Shown here piece by piece: positions 16,776-24,947 of a stretch of DNA of 64,000 nt (its first letter is position 1; each line of letters opens with the position of its first letter). Both the position numbers and the translations under genes were made by a program. This DNA is from Chryseobacterium salipaludis (GTDB taxonomy: Bacteria; Bacteroidota; Bacteroidia; Flavobacteriales; Weeksellaceae), in contig NZ_JALHKS010000003.1 in the NCBI RefSeq assembly GCF_022968825.1, positions 124,001 through 188,000 of the forward strand, read 5' to 3'. The notes beneath the pieces were generated by a model that was not told the DNA's origin, searched no databases, and saw only the letters and a list, made by a program, of their open reading frames with translations.

Positions 16776-18371
16776 ATGGCAGAACTTCTGAAAGAGATAC
16801 AGAAAAGAAAAACATTTGGCATCATTGCACACCCCGATGCCGGGAAAACCACGTTGACGGAAAAACTGCTGTTATTCGGTGGTGCAATTCAGGAAGCAGG
16901 CGCCGTGAAATCCAATAAAATCAAGAAAGGTGCAACGTCTGACTTTATGGAAATTGAAAGGCAGCGTGGGATTTCCGTAGCCACTTCCGTACTCGCTTTT
17001 GAATATAAAGGGCATAAAATTAATATTCTCGATACGCCAGGCCACAAAGATTTCGCAGAGGACACCTACCGTACGCTGACCGCCGTAGATTCCGTGATTG
17101 TGGTGGTAGATGTTGCCAAAGGGGTTGAGGAACAGACTGAAAAACTGGTACAGGTTTGCCGCATGCGCAATATCCCGATGATCGTCTTCATCAATAAGCT
17201 GGACCGCGAAGGAAAAGACGCCTTTGACCTGCTAGATGAAGTGGAACAAAAGCTGGGACTTTCTGTGGTGCCACTCTCCTTGCCTATCGGGATGGGAAGT
17301 GAATTCCAGGGTATTTATAACATCTGGGAACATAATATTCAGTTATTCCTGGAGGAAAAGAAACAGAAGGTGAGTGAAACCATCCGCTTTGATGATATCA
17401 ATGATGAAGCGATAGATGAAGCCATCGGCAAGAAAGCCGCGGAAACATTGCGCGAAGAACTGGAACTGATTCAGGAAGTGTATCCAGAATTTAACCGCGA
17501 AGATTATATGGCGGGTAACCTGCAGCCGGTATTCTTTGGTTCCGCGCTAAATAACTTTGGTGTACGGGAACTGCTGGATGCCTTTATCCAAATTGCACCA
17601 AATCCGCAGGCAAAGGAAAGCGATATCCGCATTGTAAAACCGGAAGAAAAAAACTTCAGTGGTTTTATCTTTAAAATTCACGCCAACATGGATCCGAAGC
17701 ACCGCGACAGGCTGGCTTTTGTGAAAATCGTTTCCGGAACTTTTAAAAGAAATGAAAATTATCTGCTGGTCCGCGAGAACAAAAAAATGAAATTCAGTTC
17801 ACCGAATGCTTTCTTTGCTGATAAGAAAGAAGTGGTGGACGAAAGTTTCCCGGGTGATATTGTCGGTCTGCACGATACCGGGAATTTCAGGATTGGCGAT
17901 ACACTGACGGCCGGAGAAAAACTAAGTTTTAAAGGAATTCCCAATTTCTCCCCGGAACATTTCCGCTACATTAATAATGATGATCCGCTGAAAGCAAAAC
18001 AACTTGCCAAAGGAATCGATCAGTTAATGGACGAAGGGGTGGCACAGCTCTTTACGCTCGAAATGAACAACCGAAAGGTAATCGGAACCGTGGGCGCGCT
18101 TCAGTACGAAGTTATTCAATATCGTCTCGAGCATGAATATGGTGCAAAATGTTCGTACGAACCATTATCCATTCACAAAGCCTGCTGGGTCGAAGCTGAC
18201 GAGAAATCAGAAGAATTTAAGGAATTCGCACGGCTTAAACAGCGCTTCATGGCCAGAGACAAATATGGCCAGCTGGTTTTCCTGGCTGACTCGGCTTTCA
18301 CGATCCACATGACACAGGAAAAGTTTCCCAATGTGAAACTGCACTTCATCAGTGAATTTGCCAACGTTTAA
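16776..18371 (+). CDS. prfC: Peptide chain release factor 3
   Basis: Translational GTPase that recycles release factors RF1/RF2 from the ribosome. The 531-residue protein has the G1 motif AHPDAGKTTL (about residues 18-27), switch II DTPGHKDF and the NKLD motif. Central and C-terminal beta-barrel domains follow, with the closing CSYEPLSIHKACWVE typical of RF3. Length is standard. It is a single gene with a strong terminator right after it. Confidence 0.97.
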   Translation: MAELLKEIQKRKTFGIIAHPDAGKTTLTEKLLLFGGAIQEAGAVKSNKIKKGATSDFMEIERQRGISVATSVLAFEYKGHKINILDTPGHKDFAEDTYRTLTAVDSVIVVVDVAKGVEEQTEKLVQVCRMRNIPMIVFINKLDREGKDAFDLLDEVEQKLGLSVVPLSLPIGMGSEFQGIYNIWEHNIQLFLEEKKQKVSETIRFDDINDEAIDEAIGKKAAETLREELELIQEVYPEFNREDYMAGNLQPVFFGSALNNFGVRELLDAFIQIAPNPQAKESDIRIVKPEEKNFSGFIFKIHANMDPKHRDRLAFVKIVSGTFKRNENYLLVRENKKMKFSSPNAFFADKKEVVDESFPGDIVGLHDTGNFRIGDTLTAGEKLSFKGIPNFSPEHFRYINNDDPLKAKQLAKGIDQLMDEGVAQLFTLEMNNRKVIGTVGALQYEVIQYRLEHEYGAKCSYEPLSIHKACWVEADEKSEEFKEFARLKQRFMARDKYGQLVFLADSAFTIHMTQEKFPNVKLHFISEFANV

Positions 18372-18384
18372 AATGAACTCTTAC

Positions 18385-18410
18385 ATACGCCTGAAACCAG
18401 GCGTATTTTT
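18385..18410 (+). terminator. Terminator after prfC
   Basis: ATACGCCTG (18385-18393) and CAGGCGTAT (18398-18406) with a 4-base loop, then a T-run. Confidence 0.85.
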
Positions 18411-18460
18411 TTATGTTAAGGGAACAGAATTTGATTATTCTGGGTCGTAAAAATAAAGAA

Positions 18461-19633
18461 ATGAAAAAACTCATCATACCCTTCTGCACACTGTTCCTGG
18501 CATTCTCCTGCAGTAAACAGGAATTCACAGAAACGCGTGACTCCATTAACAAAGCCGACAGTTTGTTCACCAAAGCAAACCAAAGCCTGAAAACGATTGA
18601 GTCCATCACGAAACGCATCACTGATTCAAGCGGCGCGGTAAAAAAAGAAGTTGTGCCGGAAATTGAAAGACAAGCCAGAAAAATTGATAGCCTTGCTAAA
18701 AATAAAAGCTGGAAAATTGATTCGATGCGTGTGCAGGTTCGTGAATTCACGAAAAATGTGAAAGCCGGAAGCGATGTTGCGCGCACGCTGGACTCGGCGA
18801 ACAGTATGCTGAAAAATGGTGAAAATGCATTGAGCGTTTTGAGTAAAACCGCTGACCGGATTTTACAGCAAACCAAAGAATACACCGGTAGCAGTTCTGA
18901 TTCTGATCAGGAAAAAAAACCGTTCCGTTCCGAACCGGTACCGCCCGGAACCATTAGGCAGCAGGCCTCGCTGGAAATCCAGGTGGCAGATCTAAGCAAA
19001 GCAAAAAGCGAAATTGCACAGGCTGCTGCTAATTACAACGCAGATATTATCGCAGAAAAATACAGCAACGATGAACGCCAGCAACAGGAAATTGTGCAGG
19101 TGCGCGTTCCGTCGGAAGATTACAGAAACTTTTATAATGCCGTGGCGGCAATTCCCGGTATCGTTAAAAGCAAAACGATGATGCAGGACAGCCGTGCCAC
19201 AGAAAGTGAAGTGGAAATTATGCTGGTTGCCGATGCGCAGCTGGCTTCCACCGGATTTCAACAAATACCGACTGCGGAACAGGATGCGCCGTTAGCCGAT
19301 TTTCAGGAAGATAAAGGCGAGAAAACTGAAGGGACTTTAACGAAATTTTTGCTGGCAGTTCCGCTTCTCTTGCTATGTGTCATCGCCGTTCTTATTGTGA
19401 AAAGCCATAACAATAAACGCAAAGGATACGTGGAAACACCGGCCGAAGAACGATTTGAGGAGCACCGTGAAGCGAAAAAAGAAGCTGCCCAGAAAGTACA
19501 GCAAATAACTGGCGAGCCAGCCGCTGACCGTGCTGATGCCGAAGTCAAACATGCGAAATCAGATGATGATTATTCCCGCTTCATGCCGGGCAACCAAAAT
19601 CCTAACGACGCAGGAACAGGAAATAGACCGTAA
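18461..19633 (+). CDS. DUF4349 domain lipoprotein
   Basis: About 390 residues from the ATG at 18461. The N-terminus is a lipoprotein signal with Cys17 (AFSC). Next comes a long helical, Ser/Lys-rich region (about 20-150). The DUF4349 beta-alpha domain (about 165-265: ASLEIQVADLSKAKSEI, RVPSEDYRNFYNAV) follows, then a membrane helix at about 305-325 (LTKFLLAVPLLLLCVIAVLIV) and a charged tail. Lipid anchor plus a C-terminal helix suggests both ends are membrane-tethered. Function unknown. Its 3' end overlaps the convergent small membrane protein gene by 32 bases. Confidence 0.85.
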   Translation: MKKLIIPFCTLFLAFSCSKQEFTETRDSINKADSLFTKANQSLKTIESITKRITDSSGAVKKEVVPEIERQARKIDSLAKNKSWKIDSMRVQVREFTKNVKAGSDVARTLDSANSMLKNGENALSVLSKTADRILQQTKEYTGSSSDSDQEKKPFRSEPVPPGTIRQQASLEIQVADLSKAKSEIAQAAANYNADIIAEKYSNDERQQQEIVQVRVPSEDYRNFYNAVAAIPGIVKSKTMMQDSRATESEVEIMLVADAQLASTGFQQIPTAEQDAPLADFQEDKGEKTEGTLTKFLLAVPLLLLCVIAVLIVKSHNNKRKGYVETPAEERFEEHREAKKEAAQKVQQITGEPAADRADAEVKHAKSDDDYSRFMPGNQNPNDAGTGNRP

Positions 19634-19832
19634 CAGCAACTGCCATTAAACCGGCGTAAATAAAAATCAACGTTTTTTGCTTATTTGCCACGGCAATTAA
19701 CAGCAAACCGGTAATCCCCAACAGCAGTAAGGCGATTTTGAAAGCTGCTTCTTCCACAAAAATCGAGGAAGCAATGACCGCCAGGGATAAGAAGTGGTAC
19801 ACGCGCCGGCGCGGATTGGGAGTATTTTCCAT
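19602..19832 (-). CDS. Small hydrophobic membrane protein (76 aa)
   Basis: From the ATG at 19832 (MENTPNPRRRVYHF) to TAG at 19604-19602. After a short basic N-terminus there are about three membrane segments (residues 11-25, 32-47 and 54-72). I do not recognise a named family. It lies behind a terminator of the preceding leftward gene, so it would need its own promoter. Its end runs 32 bases into the end of the convergent DUF4349 gene. Hydrophobic pattern with positive N-terminus supports a real gene, with moderate certainty. Confidence 0.6.
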   Translation of the reverse strand: MENTPNPRRRVYHFLSLAVIASSIFVEEAAFKIALLLLGITGLLLIAVANKQKTLIFIYAGLMAVAVTVYFLFLRR

Positions 19833-19848
19833 AGTTCTTTTTAAAAAC

Positions 19849-19874
19849 AAATCCTTTCCGCAAAGAAAGGATTT
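19849..19874 (-). terminator. Terminator after the acyl-CoA dehydrogenase operon
   Basis: AAATCCTTTC and GAAAGGATTT form a perfect 10-base stem (19849-19858 with 19865-19874); on the minus strand it is followed by a T-rich tract. Confidence 0.8.
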
Positions 19875-19887
19875 ATTGTTGTAATAA

Positions 19888-20250
19888 TTATTTTTTGTTG
19901 ATTACGCGGTCCACAATGTAGCGTGTGTTGCCACGCCAAGGCAGCACGCCATTGTATTCCTTGTAATGCAGATCGAAATGCTTGCCGCTGTTTTCTTCCA
20001 GTTCCTTGAATACGCTTTCATTTTCAACAGAGAATTCAAATTCATATGAGGTGAGACCACCGGTTTTGCCGCGACCAAATCCTTCCTGAATGAGTTTTCC
20101 CTCATAGGTTTTCCAGACGTATCCTTTTTTCATGGCATAATTCAGGTAGCCGGATTTCACCCCTTCCCCGAATACAAAAAAGTACCGGTACCAGATGAAA
20201 CCACCCAGAAAAAGAAGCAGCGCTGCAATAACAATCCACAGATATTTCAT
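19888..20250 (-). CDS. Membrane-anchored protein of unknown function (120 aa)
   Basis: One N-terminal membrane helix (residues 3-22), then a small soluble beta-rich domain with conserved-looking segments GVKSGYLNYAMKKGYVWKTYEG, GLTSYEFEFSV and a closing LPWRGNTRYIVD. This family is widespread in Bacteroidota; homologues sometimes bear a 6-phosphogluconate dehydrogenase label, which the sequence here does not support (no NADP fold). It lies 12 bases after the acyl-CoA dehydrogenase gene and shares its transcript. Confidence 0.75.
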   Translation of the reverse strand: MKYLWIVIAALLLFLGGFIWYRYFFVFGEGVKSGYLNYAMKKGYVWKTYEGKLIQEGFGRGKTGGLTSYEFEFSVENESVFKELEENSGKHFDLHYKEYNGVLPWRGNTRYIVDRVINKK

Positions 20251-20262
20251 CTACTGAAAAAA

Positions 20263-21408
20263 TTAAGAGTTTTTCGCCAGGCTGCGGGAAATTACAATCT
20301 TTTGAATTTCGGAAGTCCCCTCATAGATCTGCGTAATCTTCGCGTCGCGCATCATACGCTCCACGTGGTATTCTTTCACATAACCGTACCCTCCGTGGAT
20401 TTGTACGGCCTCAATGGTTGTATCCATCGCAACTTGTGAAGCATATAGTTTCGCCATCGCGCCACTTTCGCTGATGTCTTTTCCTTCGTCTTTTTCAACA
20501 GCTGCTTTAAAGCAAAGCATCCGCGCCGCTGTAATCTGCGTCGCCATATCGGCCAGTTTAAAAGCAATTGCCTGGTGGTTAATAATTTCGGTTTTAAAAG
20601 CTTTGCGGGTTTTGGCATATTTCAGCGCAAGTTCATAAGCACCGGATGCAATTCCCAAAGCCTGTGACGCAATTCCGATTCGGCCGCCATTCAGCACTGC
20701 CATCGCAAAATTAAATCCAAAGCCGTCGTCACCAATTCTGTTTTCTTTTGGAACTTTTACATCGGTGAAAAGAAGTGAGTGCGTATCACTGCCGCGAATA
20801 CCCAGCTTATCTTCTTTCGGTCCGATTTCGAAACCTTCCCAGCCGCGTTCTACGATAAAAGCATTAATTCCTTTATGTTTCTTTTCAGCATCGGTTTGCG
20901 CAATTACAATATAATACGTTGCATTTCCGCCGTTGGTGATCCAGTTTTTGGTGCCATTTAACAGATAATGGTCACCTTTATCGATTGCCGTAGTTTGCTG
21001 CGAAGTCGCATCGGAACCTGCTTCCGGCTCAGATAATGCAAAAGCACCAATCACTTCACCGCTTGCCAGTGGCGTCAGATATTTTTGTTTCTGTTCTTCA
21101 TTACAGAATTTTTCGAGGCCGGCGCATACCAGTGAATTGTTAACCGACATGACGACTGCTGCGGAAGCGTCCACTTTGGCAATCTCTTCCATCGCCAGAA
21201 CGTATGAAACACTGTCCATACCGGCACCTCCGTATTTCGGGTCAACCATCATCCCCAGAAAACCGAGTTCGCCCATTTTTTTAACCTGCTCGTGCGGAAA
21301 TTTCTGTTCGTTATCGCGCTCGATCACGCCCGGAAGTAACTCCGCCTGTGCAAAATCTCTGGCAGCCTGCTGAATCATCAGCTGCTCTTCAGATAAATTA
21401 AAGTTCAT
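20263..21408 (-). CDS. Acyl-CoA dehydrogenase
   Basis: FAD enzyme that oxidises acyl-CoA to enoyl-CoA, passing electrons to electron-transfer flavoprotein. The 381-residue length, the signature ALSEPEAGSDATS (about 128-140), the GTKNWITNG flavin region and the catalytic-base segment QIYEGTSEIQ (Glu363) place it in the short-/medium-chain (butyryl-CoA type) group. The chain-length preference cannot be fixed by eye. It is divergent from the acyl-CoA synthetase gene, and both could serve fatty-acid breakdown. It is first in an operon with a small membrane protein. Confidence 0.95.
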   Translation of the reverse strand: MNFNLSEEQLMIQQAARDFAQAELLPGVIERDNEQKFPHEQVKKMGELGFLGMMVDPKYGGAGMDSVSYVLAMEEIAKVDASAAVVMSVNNSLVCAGLEKFCNEEQKQKYLTPLASGEVIGAFALSEPEAGSDATSQQTTAIDKGDHYLLNGTKNWITNGGNATYYIVIAQTDAEKKHKGINAFIVERGWEGFEIGPKEDKLGIRGSDTHSLLFTDVKVPKENRIGDDGFGFNFAMAVLNGGRIGIASQALGIASGAYELALKYAKTRKAFKTEIINHQAIAFKLADMATQITAARMLCFKAAVEKDEGKDISESGAMAKLYASQVAMDTTIEAVQIHGGYGYVKEYHVERMMRDAKITQIYEGTSEIQKIVISRSLAKNS

Positions 21409-21574
21409 AGAAAAATAAATTGTTTGGCTGTAAAAATACGATAAATAAAAAAACGGAAAAAATATAATTCTATTAAAAATTTTAGGAATGTTGCAGGTTT
21501 AAATAAAATTGATATTTTTACAACTGCACCGGACCTACCGGCAATATTGAAAGTTTAATCAACACCGCTTGGCT

Positions 21575-23353
21575 ATGACTATAAGAAGAACCTTTGATTT
21601 TGCACATAATGCATTACAGAAATATCCTCGAGAGGATATGTTTGTCACAAAATATAATGGCAAATGGCACAAAACGTCCACTGCCGATTTCCTGGCCAGA
21701 GGAAATGCTATTTCCAGAGGGTTACTTAAATTAGGCATTCAGCCGGGTGACAAGATTGCACTCATTACCACAGCAACCCGCACGGAGTGGGCTGTTATGG
21801 ATCTCGGGATTGCACAGATTGGTGCCATCACAGTTCCGGTTTATCCGAGCATTTCGCCGGAAGATTATGATTTCATTTTTAATAATGCCGAAGTAAAATA
21901 TTGCTTTCTTTCTGACGAAGCGCTTTATGAGAAAGTAGCCAAAATCCGTCCGAATGTGCCGACGTTGCAAGGCGTTTTTAGCTTCGATGAAATTGAAGGC
22001 GTAGCGAACTGGCACGAGATTCTGGATCTGGGCGCGGATGATGCCACACAGGGAGAAGTGGAAGATTTATCCAATTCTATTAATTCAGAGGATATAGCGA
22101 CACTAATTTATACCTCCGGAACAACGGGCCGGCCAAAAGGTGTAATGCTTACCCACCAGAATATTGTTTCCAATGTGCTGGGTTCCAATCCGCGGATTCC
22201 TGTCGTTAAAGGAATGCAGCACAGCGGCATGCGTATTCTAAGCTTTTTGCCGATCTGCCATATTTTTGAACGGATGCTGTTTTATCTTTATCAGCACAAC
22301 GGCTATGCAATCTGGTTTGCTGAAAGTATTGATAAAATGGGCGAAAACATTAAGGAAGTCCAGCCGCACATTATGTCGGTGGTCCCGCGGCTCATTGAAA
22401 AAGTTTACGATAAAATCTATGACAAAGGAACCAGCGCGGGTGGTTTGAAAACCAAAATATTCCTGTGGGCACTGGGCGTCAATAAAAACAAAAAAGGGAT
22501 CGGAAAACCATCCGGACTGAAAGAAATCATTGCAGATAAACTGGTATTTTCGAAATGGCGCGAAGGCCTGGGCGGAAATATTATTACGCTGGTTTCAGGT
22601 TCCGCCGCGCTCTCGGCAAGACTGAATAAATTATTCCAGAATGCAGGTATTCCTATTCTGGAAGGATACGGACTTACGGAAACTTCGCCTGTAATTGCAG
22701 TGAACAGTTTCGGGAAAATTAAAATTGGAACTGTGGGGCACCCGCTGGATAATGTGGATGTTAAAATTCAGGAAGACGGTGAAATTACAGTAAAAGGCCC
22801 TTCTGTTTTCAAAGGATATTTTAAAAACGAAGAAATGACCCGGGAGGTGTTCACCGATGACGGATACTTCAAAACCGGTGACATTGGCCATATAGATGAT
22901 GAGGGATATCTGCACATTACGGATCGTAAAAAAGAAATGTTTAAAACCTCAGGCGGTAAATATATTGCGCCGCAGGTGATCGAAAACCTGGCAAAAGGTT
23001 CCAAGTTTATCGAACAGATCATGGTGGTGGGCGACGGCGAAAAAATGCCGTGTGCCTTAATCCAACCGGATTTTAACTTCGCGAAAAACTGGGCGGAAAG
23101 GAAAGGACATGACCTCGGGACTTCTGCCGAAGAAATTGCGAAAAGCACCGTGCTGCACGACCGCATCAAAAAAGAAATCGATTACCTGAATACCAAGCTG
23201 GGACATTGGGAGCAAATCAAGCGCTTTGAGCTAACGCCGGACGTCTGGTCGATAGACCTGGGATTGCTCACCCCTACCCTTAAACTCAAACGAAAAGCGG
23301 TGAAAGAAAAATACATTGATTTATATGACAAGATGTACGGTCATCAAAATTAA
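21575..23353 (+). CDS. Long-chain fatty acid--CoA ligase (AMP-forming)
   Basis: ANL-superfamily enzyme that activates fatty acids with ATP and CoA. About 592 residues from the ATG at 21575. Visible motifs: the P-loop YTSGTTGRPKGVMLTH (about 185-200), the adenylate site GYGLTETSP (about 370) and YFKTGDIGHID with DRKKEMFKTSGGKYI (about 430-460), the hinge and catalytic-lysine region. A large insert between the P-loop and GYGLTE is typical of the FadD15/long-chain group. It is divergent from the acyl-CoA dehydrogenase, a sensible partner. Confidence 0.95.
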   Translation: MTIRRTFDFAHNALQKYPREDMFVTKYNGKWHKTSTADFLARGNAISRGLLKLGIQPGDKIALITTATRTEWAVMDLGIAQIGAITVPVYPSISPEDYDFIFNNAEVKYCFLSDEALYEKVAKIRPNVPTLQGVFSFDEIEGVANWHEILDLGADDATQGEVEDLSNSINSEDIATLIYTSGTTGRPKGVMLTHQNIVSNVLGSNPRIPVVKGMQHSGMRILSFLPICHIFERMLFYLYQHNGYAIWFAESIDKMGENIKEVQPHIMSVVPRLIEKVYDKIYDKGTSAGGLKTKIFLWALGVNKNKKGIGKPSGLKEIIADKLVFSKWREGLGGNIITLVSGSAALSARLNKLFQNAGIPILEGYGLTETSPVIAVNSFGKIKIGTVGHPLDNVDVKIQEDGEITVKGPSVFKGYFKNEEMTREVFTDDGYFKTGDIGHIDDEGYLHITDRKKEMFKTSGGKYIAPQVIENLAKGSKFIEQIMVVGDGEKMPCALIQPDFNFAKNWAERKGHDLGTSAEEIAKSTVLHDRIKKEIDYLNTKLGHWEQIKRFELTPDVWSIDLGLLTPTLKLKRKAVKEKYIDLYDKMYGHQN

Positions 23354-23397
23354 TACTGGCCGAATACTGCTCCTCCTTCGTAGAGAATTTATCTTTA

Positions 23398-23421
23398 AAC
23401 CGCTTCTGAATTGAAGCGGTT
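23398..23421 (+). terminator. Terminator after the acyl-CoA ligase gene
   Basis: AACCGCTTC (23398-23406) and GAAGCGGTT (23413-23421) with a 6-base loop, then an AT-rich tail rather than a pure T-run. Confidence 0.65.
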
Positions 23422-23466
23422 ATTTATTATACTCCTCTACCAGACGAATGTTATAGCGAAGGACCT

Positions 23467-23500
23467 TTTGCAATAAACCGGTCAAATTGTTCTACATTCG
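23467..23500 (+). promoter_or_regulatory. Possible promoter of rlmF
   Basis: TTTG (23467-23470), a 22-base spacer, then TACATTCG (23493-23500), one mismatch from TAnnTTTG, 18 bases ahead of the ATG. Confidence 0.35.
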
Positions 23501-23518
23501 CGGCTACAAGTAATTGCT

Positions 23519-24484
23519 ATGTCTGAACCACGAAAAACGGCTGAAAAAGTACGCCTGCATGAACGCAACCGCAACAGGGAACCTTATGATTTAAAAGCTT
23601 TGGCGGCGGCTGTACCGGCACTTTCAGAGTATATAAAACCAAACAAATATGGTGCGCTGTCCGTTGATTTCACGCAACCTGCTGCGGTAAAATTGCTGAA
23701 CAAAGCATTGCTCAAACATTATTACGGGATCGAAAACTGGAACTTTCCGGATGAGAACCTGTGTCCACCGGTGCCGGGCCGCGCGGATTATCTTCATTAT
23801 ATGGCCGACCTGCTGGCGCAGAGCAACTTCGGTGTTATACCGCCGGCCTCTAAAATCACTGTGCTGGACATTGGTACCGGTGCAAGTTGCATTTATCCGG
23901 TACTCGGAGTGGCTGAGTATGGCTGGAATTTCATCGCCGCTGATATTAACGCTAAATCGGTGGAATCAGCAGAGCAGACTGTTGCTGTAAATTCACAGTT
24001 GGCTGAGCGCGTCCGTTGCATGTTGCAGCCGGATGAGACGAAAATTTTTAAAAATATCATCAACGAAGGCGAGCGTGTAGATTTCAGCATGTGTAATCCA
24101 CCTTTTCATGCCAGCACGGAAGAAGCAGCGAACGGAACCCGGCGAAAAACAAATAATCTTTTCGGAAAGCATGTTAAAAGGCCTGCACTTAATTTCAGTG
24201 GCATAAGCAAAGAATTGGTCTGTCCGGGGGGTGAGTTGGGTTTCATTAAAAAGATGATCAGCGAAAGTGTCGAATTTGGCAAAAACATCTACTGGTTTTC
24301 CACACTGGTCTCGAAACAGTCGAACCTAAAAAGTATTTATAAAACGTTGACGGATCACGAAGTAATGTCCGTAAAAACAATTCCGATGGGAACCGGCAAT
24401 AAAGTAAGCCGGATCATCTGCTGGTCTTTCCTGGACAAAAAAGAACAGCAGGAATGGCGCGCAGCCCGCTGGAAGAAAGCATAA
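23519..24484 (+). CDS. rlmF: 23S rRNA (adenine(1618)-N(6))-methyltransferase
   Basis: SAM-dependent methyltransferase that modifies A1618 (E. coli numbering) of 23S rRNA. The 321-residue protein has a basic N-terminus (HERNRNREPYDL) typical of RlmF, the SAM-binding motif LDIGTGASCIYPV (about 119-131) and the N6-adenine motif MCNPPFHAS (about 191-199). The C-terminal WSTLVSKQSN type segment and size also match. It is followed by the small zinc-ribbon gene after 90 bases. Confidence 0.93.
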   Translation: MSEPRKTAEKVRLHERNRNREPYDLKALAAAVPALSEYIKPNKYGALSVDFTQPAAVKLLNKALLKHYYGIENWNFPDENLCPPVPGRADYLHYMADLLAQSNFGVIPPASKITVLDIGTGASCIYPVLGVAEYGWNFIAADINAKSVESAEQTVAVNSQLAERVRCMLQPDETKIFKNIINEGERVDFSMCNPPFHASTEEAANGTRRKTNNLFGKHVKRPALNFSGISKELVCPGGELGFIKKMISESVEFGKNIYWFSTLVSKQSNLKSIYKTLTDHEVMSVKTIPMGTGNKVSRIICWSFLDKKEQQEWRAARWKKA

Positions 24485-24549
24485 TTTTACCGAAATTTCT
24501 TTGCGGCGGTGTGCCTTCTTTTTAGGAGTATGTCCATCATTAATTTTGA

Positions 24550-24557
24550 TATCTTTG
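24550..24557 (+). promoter_or_regulatory. -7 box of the zinc-ribbon gene
   Basis: TATCTTTG, an exact TAnnTTTG match 17 bases before the ATG at 24575. It argues for that start rather than the longer open frame. Confidence 0.5.
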
Positions 24558-24574
24558 AGTATCAAACTACTGCC

Positions 24575-24922
24575 ATGCAAAAATGCCTTGAATGTAATGA
24601 TCCGATTTTTGGCCGCAGCGATAAAAAGTTCTGCAATGATGGCTGCCGCAATTCCTACAACAACCGGCACAATAAAGATGCAACGAATCTGATGCGCAAC
24701 ATCAATAACAAACTGCGCAAAAACCACCGCATCCTGGCCGATATTAACTTCGTGGACGGCAAGGCAAAGACAACCCGCAACAAACTGATCTCGGAAGGCT
24801 TCGACTTCGAATACTTTACTTCGCTCAAAGTGTACAAAAATGGCGCTGAGTACCGCTTCGTCTATGATATTGGTTATAAACTACTGGAAGAGGACTGGAT
24901 CTTGGTAGTGCGGAAAGAATAA
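24575..24922 (+). CDS. Small protein with an N-terminal zinc ribbon
   Basis: 115 residues from the ATG at 24575 (MQKCLECNDPIFG). Cys4, Cys7, Cys20 and Cys24 form a C-x2-C ... C-x3-C metal site. It is followed by a basic, Asn- and Arg-rich helical stretch (RNSYNNRHNK, LMRNINNKLRKNHRIL) and a C-terminal domain ending in EEDWILVVRKE. The basic helix next to a zinc knuckle suggests nucleic-acid binding, but that is inference. Homologues are common in Bacteroidota without a known role. Its last codons overlap the promoter region of the large secreted protein that follows. Confidence 0.8.
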   Translation: MQKCLECNDPIFGRSDKKFCNDGCRNSYNNRHNKDATNLMRNINNKLRKNHRILADINFVDGKAKTTRNKLISEGFDFEYFTSLKVYKNGAEYRFVYDIGYKLLEEDWILVVRKE

Positions 24923-24931
24923 TTATATTTG
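24902..24931 (+). promoter_or_regulatory. Promoter of the T9SS cargo gene
   Basis: TTG (24902-24904), a 19-base spacer and TATATTTG (24924-24931): a strong Bacteroidota promoter 16 bases ahead of the ATG, overlapping the end of the upstream gene. Confidence 0.6.
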
Positions 24932-24947
24932 GCGGCAAATACATTGT

